Below are positions 50,684-61,449 of a stretch of DNA of 64,000 nt, piece after piece. Both the position numbers and the translations under genes were made by a program. The DNA comes from Whitmania pigra (Eukaryota; Annelida; Clitellata; Hirudinida; Haemopidae): assembly GCA_021613335.1 (NCBI GenBank), contig JAJTWR010000404.1, forward strand, positions 243,501-307,500, read 5' to 3'. The notes beneath the pieces are model-generated. The model saw only the letters and a program-made list of their open reading frames with translations, was not told the DNA's origin and ran no database searches. How positions within the stretch are numbered: the stretch's first letter is position 1; the number at the start of each line of letters is the position of its first letter.

Positions 50684-51576
50684 GTTAATATACATATCAT
50701 CAGAGGTGGCTAACAATATTACATATTCTCAAAAATATTAAAGGCCTTTGTTTCAATACACCCACATCAGATCAAGCTTCAAGGCAGAGGACTTGGCAGG
50801 GCAACATGCCCTTTGCCGACCCCAGCAGGCACCCTTTCCACCAACCCCCCCAACAAGTCATGGCATGGCATGTTTCGGGTCCTGACATTTTCAGACGAGA
50901 CGACAGGAACACCGAGATGCTCTTTAGCAACCAGCCGAACCTGTGCCACCCGAACCAGCCTTTCGTCTTCTCGGCCAACAAGGGACCGCCCGTTCCCCTT
51001 CACGTGGAAGAGGTCAATTCGAAAAGCCGTGCCGAAGTGGATAGCAAGGTCGGACTCGGGAACCAGACGCTCTGCAACACACGTTCTCAGCAACTTGTGG
51101 AAGTAAAGACAGAGGCATCTTCTGCATTGGACCATCTTCTTTTTGAGCATCCTGCCATGAATATGACGGGCATGGCGGCTAACAACGCTTTCGAGCGCAG
51201 GCCGAACGCCCAAGTTCAGAATTCAGAGGCGAATCATTTCTGGGACCCAAAGCAAGATCATTCGAGATTCCATAATGAAATTGAAATGGGCTTTCAATAT
51301 GGGATGCTCTTCCCCGAGGCTACCGCGGGTCAAATTTCGGCTCAACCCGCTCAAGCTAATGCGTCGAGCCAGGTGCACACCAGGCCCAATCAACAGCCCG
51401 CTCAAAACCCTCATTTGGTCGTTCAAGCCGGCCACCCGAATCCCCTTTTCGATCCGACCATCTGCGAGCCGGAATTGTGCGATCTGACGTTTCCCGAGCT
51501 AGAGAGCTTCAGCAGCCTGAACTTGGACGACTTTGATCCCAACACCTTAAATGAGTTCCTGAGCAATGGATTATGA
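47252..51576 (+). CDS. Rel/NF-kB transcription factor (Dorsal/c-Rel type)
   Basis: Ten exons with fully agreeing phases: 47252-47389, 47632-47786, 47989-48071, 48928-49050, 49287-49314, 49542-49612, 49736-49824, 50135-50255, 50459-50593 and 50777-51576, giving 580 aa. Residues about 4-270 are the Rel homology domain: EICEQPKSTALRFRYITES, LHPHKLVGQNC, FTNVGIQCSKRDDIRSYLE, TIDLTCVRLMFKVYLG, VMSRVIYDK, LFILCNKVKK, DTWEAFG, VRLFLRQPSTREIG. A basic YKRQK follows, in the place of the nuclear localisation signal. The long last exon is Pro/Gln/Asn-rich and ends in an acidic-hydrophobic stretch (LNLDDFDPNTLNEFLSNGL) typical of an activation domain. There are no ankyrin repeats, so it is Dorsal/RelA/c-Rel class rather than p100/p105/Relish class. 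The redox-sensitive Cys of the RFRYxCE loop is Thr22 here. It should bind kappaB sites as a dimer, held in the cytoplasm by IkB. Exons upstream of 47252 cannot be excluded. Confidence 0.92.
48100..48320. repeat. GAT microsatellite in Rel intron 3
   Basis: GAT/GGT triplet tract starting right after exon 3. Confidence 0.9.
49835..49848. repeat. Poly-G run next to Rel exon 7 donor
   Basis: About 14 consecutive G begin 8-10 bases after the chosen donor (CAGG|GTCAAG at 49824/49825). It could form a G-quadruplex or act as an intronic G-run splice enhancer. Confidence 0.7.
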
Positions 51577-52119
51577 TTTCAATCGACAAAGCAAAACAAA
51601 GGACCGTCAATCGGATTAAACGGAGTTTACCATAATCTGCAATCATTATCATCATCCCAGAAATGTTTCAAAGGACCTCTCTATCGTAGGTAGTGAGGCC
51701 AGGGAGACAGTTGCTTCTTAAATGACCTATAGGTTCGTCGAGTACGTCGCTCTGCTTTCGCTGTAATTATTTCTGGCGACGTGATCTCTCGCCTCGACTG
51801 GAACGTCTTCTCCCGAGCTCCATTTGCTAACACAAACGACTCTTTTTTTTTTCCCGGTTTAACAACGACCCGTTGTTTTTTGATTTGTCTAAATTGCTCC
51901 TCGCAACCTCGTAAAAAAAAAACCACGACAAACTTCTCAACTGCAACATTCTTAACGGTACTTCAAAACATCGACCAAAGTTACACCTCGAGTTCGTGCG
52001 CCTCGATCGATGCAAATCGTTATCAACGATGCGCGGTCGTCGGTCGAACGAGACCTTTGACCGAAGAACTATCTATCGAGAGATCCACGATGCTTTGAGA
52101 TGATGCAAGAAGCACAATG

Positions 52120-52270
52120 CTTGAAGCACATTTGTGGCTTTCCATGCCAATAATAATGGTGGAGTAATTTTGCTGATTCAAGGAATTTTGGGGTTCAGAA
52201 GAGACCTGTCAAAGAATCTTTGTCTGGGCAATAAGGATGGGAAGGATGGTTTGCGAGTTCAGGATAGTAG
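52120..52270 (+). pseudogene. Possible LINE endonuclease fragment
   Basis: A frame with NNNGGVILLIQGILGF resembles the GGGVMLII segment of the LINE at about 7567. It is short, with no other motif, so the call is tentative. Confidence 0.25.
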
Positions 52271-52464
52271 ATGGGCAGTTGATTGAAATACTGTCAGGTT
52301 GTTTGTCATTTGCAATCGTTCATTTGAAGAAAAAAAAACTATTAGAAACAACTAAATTCAACGATCCGTAACAAAATTATTTTATAAAACTATTTCAGCG
52401 ATCACACACAAAAATTATATAAAAAAAAAGAAAGAATATATTTTTAAAAATCAGATAAAAACAA

Positions 52465-52740
52465 TTATTCAAAACAGCCATCTAATAACAGAAGCCATCG
52501 CGACTCGCAACATCCTTGAATTTCAAAGATCAAGCCAGCTAACGTTGGGGGACAAAGCCCCGGGCCCTCCGACTTCCAATGCGGGCCGACCGAGGTGTGC
52601 ATCATCCAGAAAATAAATGTATAGAGAAACAGTAAACAACAAGTTGTAATAAACAAGCAGATGAGGAAGGCTACAATCCAGTAAAACTTGTTGTAGCATA
52701 CAGGGAGAGAGTTGCAAATACGGAGCCTAAGGTGGGGCAA
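52465..52740 (-). other. GC-richer patch with hydrophobic frame, unassigned
   Basis: On minus, an acceptor-like CACCTTAG near 52728 opens a frame with one strongly hydrophobic segment (YWIVAFLICLFITTCCLLFL), then a Gly/Pro-rich tail ending in a stop at 52465. It could be the last exon of a one-pass membrane protein or a fragment of a mobile element. No family is recognised and no upstream exon was found. Confidence 0.2.
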
Positions 52741-54401
52741 GGCCCGAACATCCTTCGGCCCCCTCGATTGCGATCAGGGGGAGGGGAGGGTCTACCATGA
52801 TGATGATGATGATGATGCAGCAGGTAGAAATGTACGATTTGAAACGTTTTTAAAACGAGAGAGAAAAAAACCAATCACGTTGAAACTAAAAAGGAGCTGA
52901 AAAACTCACGCCACCGAATTTTACGTGTCGTAATCCCTGGTGATGATGACGATGTGATGATGTAACGATGTGATGGTGGAAAAATTGGAAAATAGAATCT
53001 CGATCCGTTTGGAAAGTACTTAAACATATGAATTCAACTCCACCATGATGATGATGATGATGGATGATGATGATGATGATGATGATGATAATGACACTGA
53101 TGAATATTATAACGACGATGATGGTAAAAATGACATCATGATGATGACTCACAATCGAGCACGGATGGCAACGATGACATGATGATATCACCAATCCACG
53201 ACGATGACTAGACATGACAGCACCTCGAAGAATCCCACGTCAAACTTTTAAGAGAATAATAATCAGAAGTAACAACAACAGAACTGTAACATTAATTATT
53301 CATAAAAATTATAATCACTTATTATCATTATCATTACTATTATATTATTATACATCGAGTTACAATAATAACAGTTAAAAAAATCATCGCCAGTACTACA
53401 ATATAATTATTATTGTGATCACACATAGCAACATCATAATAATAATAATATAATAATAATAGTAATAATTAACAATAATTATCATTATTATTTTTACTAA
53501 TTATAGCATTGTAATCATCATCTTCACTGAAATCAACCAGTGACTATTAAGCCTCGCTTAGATCGACGAGAGAATCGCACGCGCGCACGGAACAAGCAGC
53601 TAGTCTTACAATACAATTCTAGAGTTAACATCATAATAATAACAACAAAATAATGACAATATTAATAACAAAATAATACCGATAATAATAACATCAATAA
53701 CAGTATAATAACATGTCAATAATTAAATAATAATGACGATATTAACAACATCATATTATAACATGAATTAGCATATTGATAACAATAATAATTAAAATTA
53801 TAACCACAATTAAGACAGGTGCATGCGCATATTAATGAGGGCCCGATGCAAGATATAAGTAGCAGGAGTAGGCTCATAGGCTTGAGAGGTGAGATCACTA
53901 CTTCAGTCTATGCCTTAAAAACAACAACCACTAGAACGACTATAATAATTATAATAATTATAATAATAATAACAATAATGATAATAAATATAACAATTTG
54001 AATAATGATGATGATGATGATGATGATAATAATAATAATAGTAGTAACAATAACTACAATAATAATAGAACGACAATAATAATAATTATGACAACAACAT
54101 TGGACATCGTCGTAGTTAATCGATTGATTTAATAAATAATAATATGTTTGAACACATCCAGGTACAAGTCTTGTCGAGTCGTCCTTGGCAGACGTCAAAG
54201 CAACCGTCATCGTAATAATTTATCACAATCATCATAATAATAATTTATCAAAATCATCTTAATAATAATTTATCACAATAATAATAATAATAATAATAAT
54301 TTGTCACAAAACAATCGTCATCATAATTCTCAGCAAGTAATCATGGCAGTAATAAGCCCTTACAATCACTGGCAGTAGACTGTAAACACAATAGCTTCAT
54401 T

Positions 54402-54438
<37 letters not shown>

Positions 54439-55115
54439 CAATCACCACCACCACAAACTTCTTCATCACCATCATCATTACACAGAACCAATGTGTTATT
54501 GAAACCTAGGGAGGATAATCCAGCAACGGACACAGAGAACATGCACACACAAAGAACATGTAGACACACAAAGGTTGGCATTAATTAACGAGACCTAACG
54601 ATTTTAAAAACTAACAAAACGAATAAAAGCCTTCGACACAAAACCGAAGTTAAATTGCGACCGACACGAAACTCGTCTGCTTCCGAGATGTTCACCAACA
54701 TCACCGCCTCGATCATCATCGAAGCCAACATCAGCATCATCATCATCATCGCCATCATCATTATCGTCATTGTCATCATCATCATCATCGCCATCATCAT
54801 TATCGTCATTGTCATCATCATCATCATCATACCCACGAGGTCAAATGTCGATCGAGGAGTTCTGAATATTATCGCCGAAGATAGTAGAATTGGCGTCATC
54901 GTCATCGCCGCAGAAGACGAGAAAGAGCTGAGGAGAAACAACGATGATGATGATGATGATGATGAACATGACATTCAAGGGGTTTATGATAGTGATTACA
55001 ACGATGGCAATGATGACTACGATGTTCGGAGTTTGATGAAGATGACGACGACTACGACGATGACAGTGGATTGAAAGCCGAGAACCATGATTCGATGCCT
55101 TCATTATTCGTTCGA

Positions 55116-55151
<36 letters not shown>

Positions 55152-55298
55152 CGACGACGACAACAACGACGATAATGATGACGAAGACGATGATGAGGAC
55201 GACAATGAACGTGAGAACGTGCTTAAAAGAGTTGGACGTACAAAGGATCTAAGAGGAGCTTAGGTAGGCCAGCACCATCTGCCAAGGTGGGGCATCCT

Positions 55299-58200
55299 TC
55301 AAGAACTGGCAGTGACCTGTTGACCCTTGGACTTCTGCAACAAGTCCAACCTCTTCCACAACTCCTCTCGTTCCTTTTCCTTCTTCTTTTCTCTGTTATT
55401 ATTATTATTATTATTATTGTTAAATTAGTAGTTATTGTTATTATTACTATTACAAATGGCTTCTGCTGCTATACCCAAGGCACCATATTATTATTATTAA
55501 TATTATCATCATCAATATTATAAATGTTATTTTTATTATTGCTGGTTATTATTATATTAAGTCATGGTCATAATATTTCATTTTATCTATTTAAGTGTAA
55601 ATTTTTGCAGCACTACGAGATTAATTACAACGTCGTTATAATTATCAGAGCGATGCACCATCGTTAAGATAAGTTACCGTAATTGGTAACAAAGTAATTA
55701 TAATAATAACAATCTTATATTCTCCTGCGGCAATTAATAATGAAATCTTGAAATCATCCTGGCACGGACTATCATCACCATCACTGCCATCACTGATATC
55801 ACCTATCATCATCAACATCGATACCATCACTAACATCATAACATGAACTATCATCATCATCCTCACCGACATCACAACAACATTACCACTACCGTGATCA
55901 CAACATCATCACCACTAGTGCCTCATCAACATCACCTTTGATCATCATCATCATCATCACCACCATCACCATCATCACCATCATCATCATCACCACCATC
56001 ATCATCACCACCATCATCATCACCGCCACCACTACTATCATCACCATCATCATCATCACCACCACCACTACTATCATCATCATCATCTCAACAGACCTGA
56101 GGCGCTCAGCTTTGTAGGAGGCGGTGAGCTCGTCGAAGAGCTGGCTGTTGATGTCCATGAAGGTCTTGAGGACGTTGTAGACGAGCGAGACGATCGTCTG
56201 GTTCCAGTGCTCCTTCGAGATGCGATAGAGAGAAGGAAACATTATCGTCAGGATCACGCTCGAGTTCTCCTCGATCAGACTCAGGATGTACTCGTTGTTC
56301 CAGTAGTACAGGGCCCTCTCTGCCACCTGTGGAGATCGAATCGAGGGTCAATCGGGTTGATTAGGCGAGTCGGCCGCGAGGCCATGCCATTGAGTGCACT
56401 CCGGGCAGAATTGTGGCGATGCATTGATCCTTATACACTTCATCCAAATCCAAAGCATCAACAAACATCACCACAACCATCATCATCATAACAGCCATCA
56501 CCACCATGATCATCATAATCATCACCACCACCATCAGCATCATCATCATCATGACTACAAACCTGGAAGTGAGGACTGGAGACACACTTGGCCAACTGCT
56601 TGAACAATGGCTCCATGACCTTTTGAAACTGGGTCGGTTCGATGACGTCCAATATCTCCTCCAGCTCCCCGAGGAACATGACCTGGTTAAGAAACAAACA
56701 GACACGACGATGATGATGATGATGATGATTGTGGTGGTATTGGTGATGATGAAGACAATGATGATAGTGGAGGTATTGGTGATGATGAAGACAATGATGT
56801 GGCTGCTGTTCCTATTCTCGGATCGTTGAATTAAACGTCGTGCATCGTCGAGCGGTTATTGCCAATCAACGACGCCATTAACTTTTTAAAAGTTAAAAGT
56901 CATCGACAACTAACTTAGTCGAGCTTAGTAATGATAGCGGTAGCAATTAAAGGAGGTAGACCATTAAACATTAAATTACACAACATGACACAACGTGACA
57001 CACTCACTTCTTTCTGACTGCAAGTCTTCGGCCAGAACTTCAAGATGCCTTTGATCACCTGCAAAGAAGGAGAGATGAAGGATGTTCTACAAGACAACTC
57101 CCTAAAACGTCGTCATCATCATCATCATCATCATCATCATCACCACCATCATCATCATCATCATCACTGCCACCATCATCATCAGCAACATCATCATCAC
57201 AATCAAAATCAGCAGTAGCAACATGATCTTCACTGGCAGTATCATCACCGACGTCAGAAACTTACAGGTTCAGTGAGTGTGGCATCCTTTTCCAGGAACT
57301 GGACGACACAATAAGCCAGCTGGAGAAACAAGATGCAAATAACAACAACTGACCTGCACATGATTTCAATCGCAACACATCCACAACATACATCATCCAT
57401 AGCACATTCACAACACAGCCTCAACACACGTCCACAAGACACACTCACGACACACATACACATCACATACACAACACACGTCAACAAGACACAAGACACA
57501 CTCACGACATACATCCACAACACATCCACACACACACACACGTGTACACAACACACTTACACAACTAGACACATCCACACCACCGACCTGGGCATGGTAG
57601 AGACTCAGAGTTCGTGCCTTGTGAAGGGGCAGCAGGACTGAGATGAGGAACTGCTTGTGCTCGTTCTTCAGGGGCAGTGCAAAGCCGTTAATGATGCTGA
57701 AGATGAGAATTCCATGTCTAAGTTCTGAGCCAATCAAGTTGCTTGCTCGCTTAGTCCTTACTTTATCTCCAATGGTTTGGTTTTTAATTGAAATTTTTTT
57801 ACAGTCATTAAATACGGAGTAGTTCAAAGATGGCTGGGCATGGAAACATCTGAACAAGGATACTTCCTGGTGGTCCTTTGCAAGCTCTGAGCTAACTTGC
57901 ATGCAGGTTTTCAATTGTTTGTTCATTCATTAATTCACCATGTTGGTCATTAAACGATGCATGCAATCAATAAACTTCCATTCATTCAATCACTTAATCA
58001 TTCATTCATTCACCCATGTTCATCATTAAACGATTCACTTGAGCAACAAATGTCCATTCATTTCTCCATGAATCCCATGCCCACTAAAAGCTCTCGTGAG
58101 AATTCACATGACTCTATCGACTCTCATAAAATTTCTCAGCTCATAAAATGATTCGACATGCAATTTTTATTCACTCTTTTGTCTTTCCATCCACCCATCC

Positions 58201-58415
58201 ATGCATCGATAGAATTGCTCGATCTGAATCCACCCATCCATGCAAACATGCATTTCAATCCAGCACACTCGCAATTCATTTCCCCATGCATTCACCAATG
58301 CACCATCGATGCATCCTCACCTCCCCAGAATTTCCAGCAGTTCTCCCGTGCCGTTGAATTGTTCCGTCTCGTAGATGAACCTGCAGTAACACAATCACCA
58401 TCGTAAGCGTCACCG

Positions 58416-58458
<43 letters not shown>

Positions 58459-58488
58459 CATCATCATCATCATCATCATCACTGCCAC

Positions 58489-58524
<36 letters not shown>

Positions 58525-60653
58525 CATCATCATCATCCTCATCATCATCATCCTCATCATCATCATCATCATCTTCATAATCATCCTCCTTTTCATCATC
58601 ATCATAGATGTCAGGATCTTTAGTCATAATAGAAGATACATGGGGCATTGGAGTTAAAAGGATGCCAAACAAAATAAACAGAAAACCCGCCTAAGGAAAA
58701 TGTTGTTGATCTGCTTGCGTATGAATGCCCTCAGTCCGAGGAACTTGCCGTAGATCCGATGGAGGACGGTCTTCAGAAAGTCGCGCTCCCTCGGGTCTTC
58801 GCTGTCGAACAGGTCCAGGAGCTGAGTTAAAAGAAGAAGCGGAACGTGACGGACGGAAACGATGGTAACGAGCTCGTTTGTTTAGTGCGTAACCAGTGGC
58901 ATTTTGTAAGCGCGAGCATCTGTCGGTAACAATGCGCATTTTATTAACGTCCTCAGTACGACTTGACAAGTAAATACAAAAAAAAATCTTGGATGCTTAG
59001 ACTACACATGTGTCTGTACATAAAACGTCATCTCCCAGAAGAGCCTTGTGTCGGTGCAATCCAGGTCGCGAAGACAAAAGGTGCCTTGACCGTCGCTAAC
59101 AGAAATGCATTCCTCTGAACTTGAACCCTATACTTGTAGCTCTAATGATGAAGGCAACGGCAAAAATAATAGTGAGAGGTTTAAGAGGTCAAATTCACCT
59201 GAAGGACGAAGCGCTGGTCGATGAACTTTTTGGCGAGGCTCGGCTGAAAGTCGGCAGTTTCGAGGAAACGTAGGAAGAACTCGTAAACAATCTGAATCGA
59301 CGTAAACGTAATTAGCATAATGTTATTAATGTAACAACGACTAATTAACATAAGCAACCTAAAATTATCTTACGGGTTATTTATTCGTGCCAACAATGGC
59401 GTAATAACTTTACAAAATGTGAGATAGACACGTAAACCATTTGACTTTTGAATACATGCGCATAAATTGTCAGGTCAATGAAAGCCAATGACAAGCAGGA
59501 TAGGTCACCTGTAGATGGGGCCAAGAAGCATCAAGAGTAGGGTCATCTTCTTCTGGGTCAAACTCTGGGTTTTCACTCGGAGGTAAGGTTCGGAAGATGT
59601 TGCAAGCGATCTGCAAAAGTAGAGTTAAGAACGTGTCTAAGCTTGATGCAAGTTGTAGATCTATTGTAGTTGCAAGTCATCCCGTGTGTAACACTATTCG
59701 ACCACGGGCCCAAAGGATCCGTGCACGTATCCATTTGCGTCTGCTAAGCGTTACTTTGTCGGTGGCAAAAAACCCGGTAGTATAAGCTGCGTGCCTCTAG
59801 AATGGGAATGAATGGAGGAATGCTTGGATGAATTAATTAAAAGTGCATCAATTGTGGGATTTAGAATGATTGCCAGGTAAAAAATTCGAACTTTTACCAT
59901 TTTGACGACTTCGGGGTAAAGGGGTTCCGTGAGAACGCCCCTGGTGGCAGTGATGTAGTCCACTATCTCGTTGAGGCATGCCCTTTTGACCTCCTTGCTT
60001 TTAAGGTCGGCGACAGGATCCATGAAGTTGAAGACGACGCAGCACTGCTGGAGTTTCCGGATGAAGAGGTCTTGCTGTTCCGAAGCGGGAGTGTCTGCGG
60101 GAAGCAAAGAAGGATTCAGAATGTCGGAAACGAATAGAAACGAGGTCACGTTGATTTATTATTAAATTCTGAAATGGATTTTATGCTTTGACTTCTTCCT
60201 AAGCTCTCAAACTTTTAATGAACCATTTTTGATGAAGCACTTTAAAATTATTCGTAGTTGACAAGAGTGCAGTGAGTATGCAGATTAAGGTTTGAGATTG
60301 GCAAATTTGGTTTAAGTGTATGGCCATTATAAAAAGAGTTTGATACTTATTAATGGCATTTGAGATTCTACAAAAATCACAAGCTAATCATTATGCATTA
60401 CATTTGCACGCGATAGTTAAATGTGAAGTGCGGTTAAAAAAATCAGTGACTTCTGCAATATTTGAAGATGGACAAAAAATAGTTCAATATTAAACATTTT
60501 AATAAGTTCACCTTTTAATTGCGGCAAAGGAGTTAATTCAGATGAAATCTGGCTCCTGTAGTGAGAGGAACCTTGGCTTCTCTTTTGCTTTCTGCTTTTT
60601 ATGAGAGCCTTATTCTTAAATGGATCAATCTTGTCTACGAGTTTCGATGCCAT
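55299..60653 (-). CDS. PPP2R5E: PP2A regulatory subunit B56, epsilon-like
   Basis: Twelve exons on minus with agreeing phases: 60653-60512, 60094-59898, 59610-59509, 59291-59199, 58821-58691, 58380-58321, 57696-57588, 57319-57266, 57058-57008, 56682-56563, 56326-56097 and 55392-55299, giving 460 aa, the usual length for the epsilon form. B56 subunits are all-HEAT-like scaffolds that direct the PP2A A/C core to substrates carrying LxxIxE motifs. Visible are [82 protein letters not shown] (with the conserved His-Arg pair of the LxxIxE pocket), [50 protein letters not shown] and the basic/acidic tail [25 protein letters not shown] and the LGELEE wording match the epsilon subtype best. Introns are packed with CAT/GAT repeats. 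Intron 5 appears to use a GC donor. The start ATG (60653) precedes a basic N-terminus, and no upstream in-frame exon is needed. Confidence 0.95.
55780..56090. repeat. CAT/CAC microsatellite in last B56 intron
   Basis: About 300 bases of CAT/CAC/CAA triplets between the last two coding exons. Met/His/Asp-rich frames are artefacts. Confidence 0.9.
57110..57215. repeat. CAT microsatellite, B56 intron 8
   Basis: CAT/CAC triplets between exons 57319-57266 and 57058-57008. Confidence 0.9.
57360..57575. repeat. CA-rich tract, B56 intron 7
   Basis: Repeats of ACACA/CACGACAC/CATCCACAACAC form. The frames crossing it are low complexity. Confidence 0.8.
58408..58600. repeat. CAT microsatellite, B56 intron 5
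   Basis: About 170 bases of CAT with CTC interruptions, lying between the GC donor and its acceptor. Confidence 0.95.
58689..58692 (-). other. Non-canonical GC splice donor, B56 intron 5
   Basis: The exon ends CTTAG and the intron starts GCGGGT. The acceptor CTGCAG|G at 58381/58380 restores R-F-I-Y in the conserved NNIFxRFIYETE block. The nearby GT (CGG|GTTTTC) would break the frame. Confidence 0.7.
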
Positions 60654-61440
60654 TTTTCAGTTCGTGTATATTAAACCGTTCTTACTTATTTTACCGAAGC
60701 AATGAAACAACAAGAGGCTTTCGTAAATTATTAATTTTTAAAAAATGTTTATTCAAGCTCTTTCACGATTGAAGCTACGAAAAAAGCAGTTTATAGTTTC
60801 TAGAAATAAAAAAAGATGTCTAATTTACTAGGTAGACGAGAACAGCGATCGGCATTTAGCATCCACCTCCGCAATTTCCAAAACAAGACACTGAAAAAAC
60901 GTGCCTTACTTTCCAAAATTCCTAGAAGGATATCAACAAGATCGTCTAAAATCGCAATAAAATTCTAAGTTAGGACTTGAAATTCGCCTGCAGAATTTAT
61001 CTAGACTTTTCCAACAGGTCTTTCCGAACTCACGACCTCCATGTTTGTGGAAAAAGTTTTTTTTACAACCAGGGAATGCTTCCGCTTTTCTGCGAGACAA
61101 ATTACTTTTAATTACATCGATCGACAGTTCTGACCCCGAAGAATTAATTCCTAATTTTCATCATTAAAAAAATGTGGTTCAAAAAATACACCTCCCATAG
61201 TTAAATAATAGTATTTTCCCCGATTCCCTTGCAGCTTAAAGCGTTCATTATTGTTCATTTGCTAAAGTTGTAATATCTTGTATTCCCAGTATAATATTCC
61301 CATAATTTTATAAAACGTAAACTGTTTTCAACCATAGATCATCTTTCAAGCATATTATCTCGTCGTTATGATTGAGTCAGTCTTTTCTGAGCTCAGACAT
61401 AAAAAAAAAATATTTCAAGTAGTTTTTAATCAATATTTGG
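60654..61440. promoter_or_regulatory. Upstream region of the B56 gene
   Basis: About 0.8 kb between the B56 start and the 3' end of the antistasin-like gene. It must hold the B56 promoter and 5' leader, but no TATA box or other element can be named with confidence. No coding frame stands out. Confidence 0.35.
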
Positions 61441-61449
61441 TTAATCCAT

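Larger units (their letters stand above)
51577..55298. other. Intergenic region between convergent Rel and PP2A B56 genes
   Basis: 3' flanks of two genes that meet tail-to-tail. 51577-52090 is probably Rel 3'UTR (less AT-rich, with a poly-T run near 51843 and poly-A near 51915). The rest holds a LINE-like fragment (52120-52270), a GC-rich patch (52500-52800) and many CAT/GAT tracts (52797-52820, 53045-53090, 54005-54030, 54400-54440, 54715-54830, 54938-54965, 55115-55200). I see no other convincing gene. Confidence 0.6.

Noticed and set aside
50779..51213. 144-codon minus frame and a second plus frame over the last Rel exon
   Set aside because: Shadows of the Rel activation-domain exon, which is phase-linked to the Rel domain.
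54366..55104. Several Asp-, Met- or Ile-rich frames
   Set aside because: CAT/GAT repeats. They overlap in all frames and have no splice logic with the flanking genes.
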